NCBI RefSeq assembly: GCF_017115025.1
Contig: NZ_JABXKM010000017.1
Location: forward strand, 1 to 64,000
Direction: 5' to 3'
From: Nostoc sp. NOS(2021)
Lineage (GTDB): Bacteria > Cyanobacteriota > Cyanobacteriia > Cyanobacteriales > Nostocaceae
Length of the DNA stretch: 64,000 nt
The notes under the pieces were generated by a model. It was not told the origin of the DNA and did not search any database. It was given only the letters and a program-made list of their open reading frames with translations. This document shows positions 63,369 to 64,000 of this stretch, piece by piece (position 1 is the stretch's first letter; each line of letters opens with the position of its first letter). Made by a program: the position numbers and the translations under genes.

Positions 63369-64000
63369 CTAACATCTCTGGCTTCTCCTGGCTCAAAGCC
63401 CTGTTGTACATCTTGCTGACACTCTATGCGATCGTTACCATAATTCCCTTTCTCTGGGCACTTTCAGCATCATTTAAGCCGCTATCAGAGATTGTCAGTG
63501 GTGAACCCAACTTTTTCCCCAAGAATTTTACTCTCGATAACTACAAGCAAATCTTTCTCCAAGAACCGCTATTTTGGCGCTGGTTGTTCAACAGTGTGGC
63601 GATCGCTGTCAGCGTCACGCTTTTAAATTTGTTGTTAAATTCAATGGCTGGTTATGCCTTGGCAAGACTGCGCTTTGTAGGCAAGCGCTTTTGGTTCTTC
63701 CTAATTTTGACAGTACTGGCAGTACCGGCGCAAATCACCCTAATTCCAACATTTTTGATTTTGAAAGCGATCGGCTGGCTAAATTCTTACCAAGGCATGA
63801 TTGTGCCTAGCATGGTCAATGCTACTTTTATCTTCATGATGCGGCAATTTTTCGTTAATTTTCCTAAAGAACTAGAAGAAGCCGCTCAACTGGATGGCTT
63901 AAATACCTTTGGGATATTCCGACATATTGTCTTACCTTTGGCAAAACCAGCACTAGCAGCGCAGGCGGTTTTTGTGTTCATGGGGAGTTGGAATAATTTT
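63365..64000 (+). CDS. ABC transporter permease, MalG-type sugar permease (cut by window end)
   Basis: The frame starts at a TTG (63365-63367) that overlaps the upstream stop, with GGAGGT 8 nt before it. No ATG fits as well. The 212 visible residues hold several hydrophobic helices and the EAA loop EEAAQLDGLNTFGIF followed by IVLPLAKP. It is the partner subunit of the preceding permease. The C-terminus lies outside the window. A TTG start with translational coupling is common for such pairs. Confidence 0.9.
   Translation, partial: MTNISGFSWLKALLYILLTLYAIVTIIPFLWALSASFKPLSEIVSGEPNFFPKNFTLDNYKQIFLQEPLFWRWLFNSVAIAVSVTLLNLLLNSMAGYALARLRFVGKRFWFFLILTVLAVPAQITLIPTFLILKAIGWLNSYQGMIVPSMVNATFIFMMRQFFVNFPKELEEAAQLDGLNTFGIFRHIVLPLAKPALAAQAVFVFMGSWNNF

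Overview
The window comes from a cyanobacterium, most likely a filamentous one of the Nostoc type. It has many HIP1 octamers (GCGATCGC), tandem CCCCARY-type heptamers (STRR repeats) both between and inside genes, cyanobacterial IS607/TnpB and ISAs1 debris, and modular PKS/NRPS genes. No tRNA, rRNA, CRISPR array or phage region was seen.

Almost the whole window is one trans-acyltransferase polyketide/peptide gene cluster, which I assign to the pederin family. Its closest architectural relative, from memory, is the nosperin pathway of lichen-associated Nostoc. Layout from left to right: a glutamine-dependent amidotransferase of the asparagine synthase type (369-2312, minus); a 185-bp MITE and a dead ISAs1 fragment (2350-3006); a minus-strand accessory operon (3164-10431) that runs, in transcription order, methyltransferase, donor ACP, decarboxylating KS (Cys to Ser), HMG-CoA-synthase homologue, ECH1, free-standing acyltransferase and, after a 234-bp gap, a cytochrome P450; a divergent MATE exporter (10572-11996, plus); an IS607-type element with a gutted recombinase and an intact tnpB (12101-13532, plus); then the assembly-line operon on the minus strand (13571-62133). 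Beyond it, plus-strand sugar-type ABC permeases (62460 to the window end) look like the chromosomal border.

Reading the assembly line in transcription order: protein 1 (5,332 aa) is truncated MT/adaptor-GNAT-ACP loading; KS-KR-MT-ACP; KS-ECH*-ECH-ACP-ACP (beta-branching); KS-KR-ACP-ACP. A luciferase-like flavin monooxygenase follows. Protein 2 (8,219 aa) is KS0-ACP; C-A(Gly)-T; KS-DH-KR-MT-ACP; KS0-pyran-synthase-like-ACP; KS-KR-MT-ACP; KS0-ACP; C-A(Pro)-T. Protein 3 (2,215 aa) is KS-AT-KR-ER-ACP-TE, a cis-AT module of ordinary cyanobacterial type. The A-domain pocket residues read DILQLGLIWK (glycine) and DVQYIAQVVK (proline-like).

Inferred working model: the free AT loads malonyl units on all AT-less modules. 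The GNAT module makes the starter. The ACP/KS/HMGS/ECH1 cassette and the in-line ECH install a one-carbon beta-branch (exomethylene in pederin) on the twin ACPs of module 2. Glycine is inserted mid-chain and proline near the end. A final cis-AT module adds two carbons and the TE releases the chain. P450, flavin monooxygenase, methyltransferase and possibly the amidotransferase tailor it, and the MATE protein probably exports it. The most unusual points are the cis-AT terminus, the placement of the pyran-synthase domain only one elongation after glycine, the doubled in-line ECH, the lid-less starter methyltransferase, repeat DNA inserted in frame in the megasynthases, and copies of one inverted-repeat element near both ends of the cluster.
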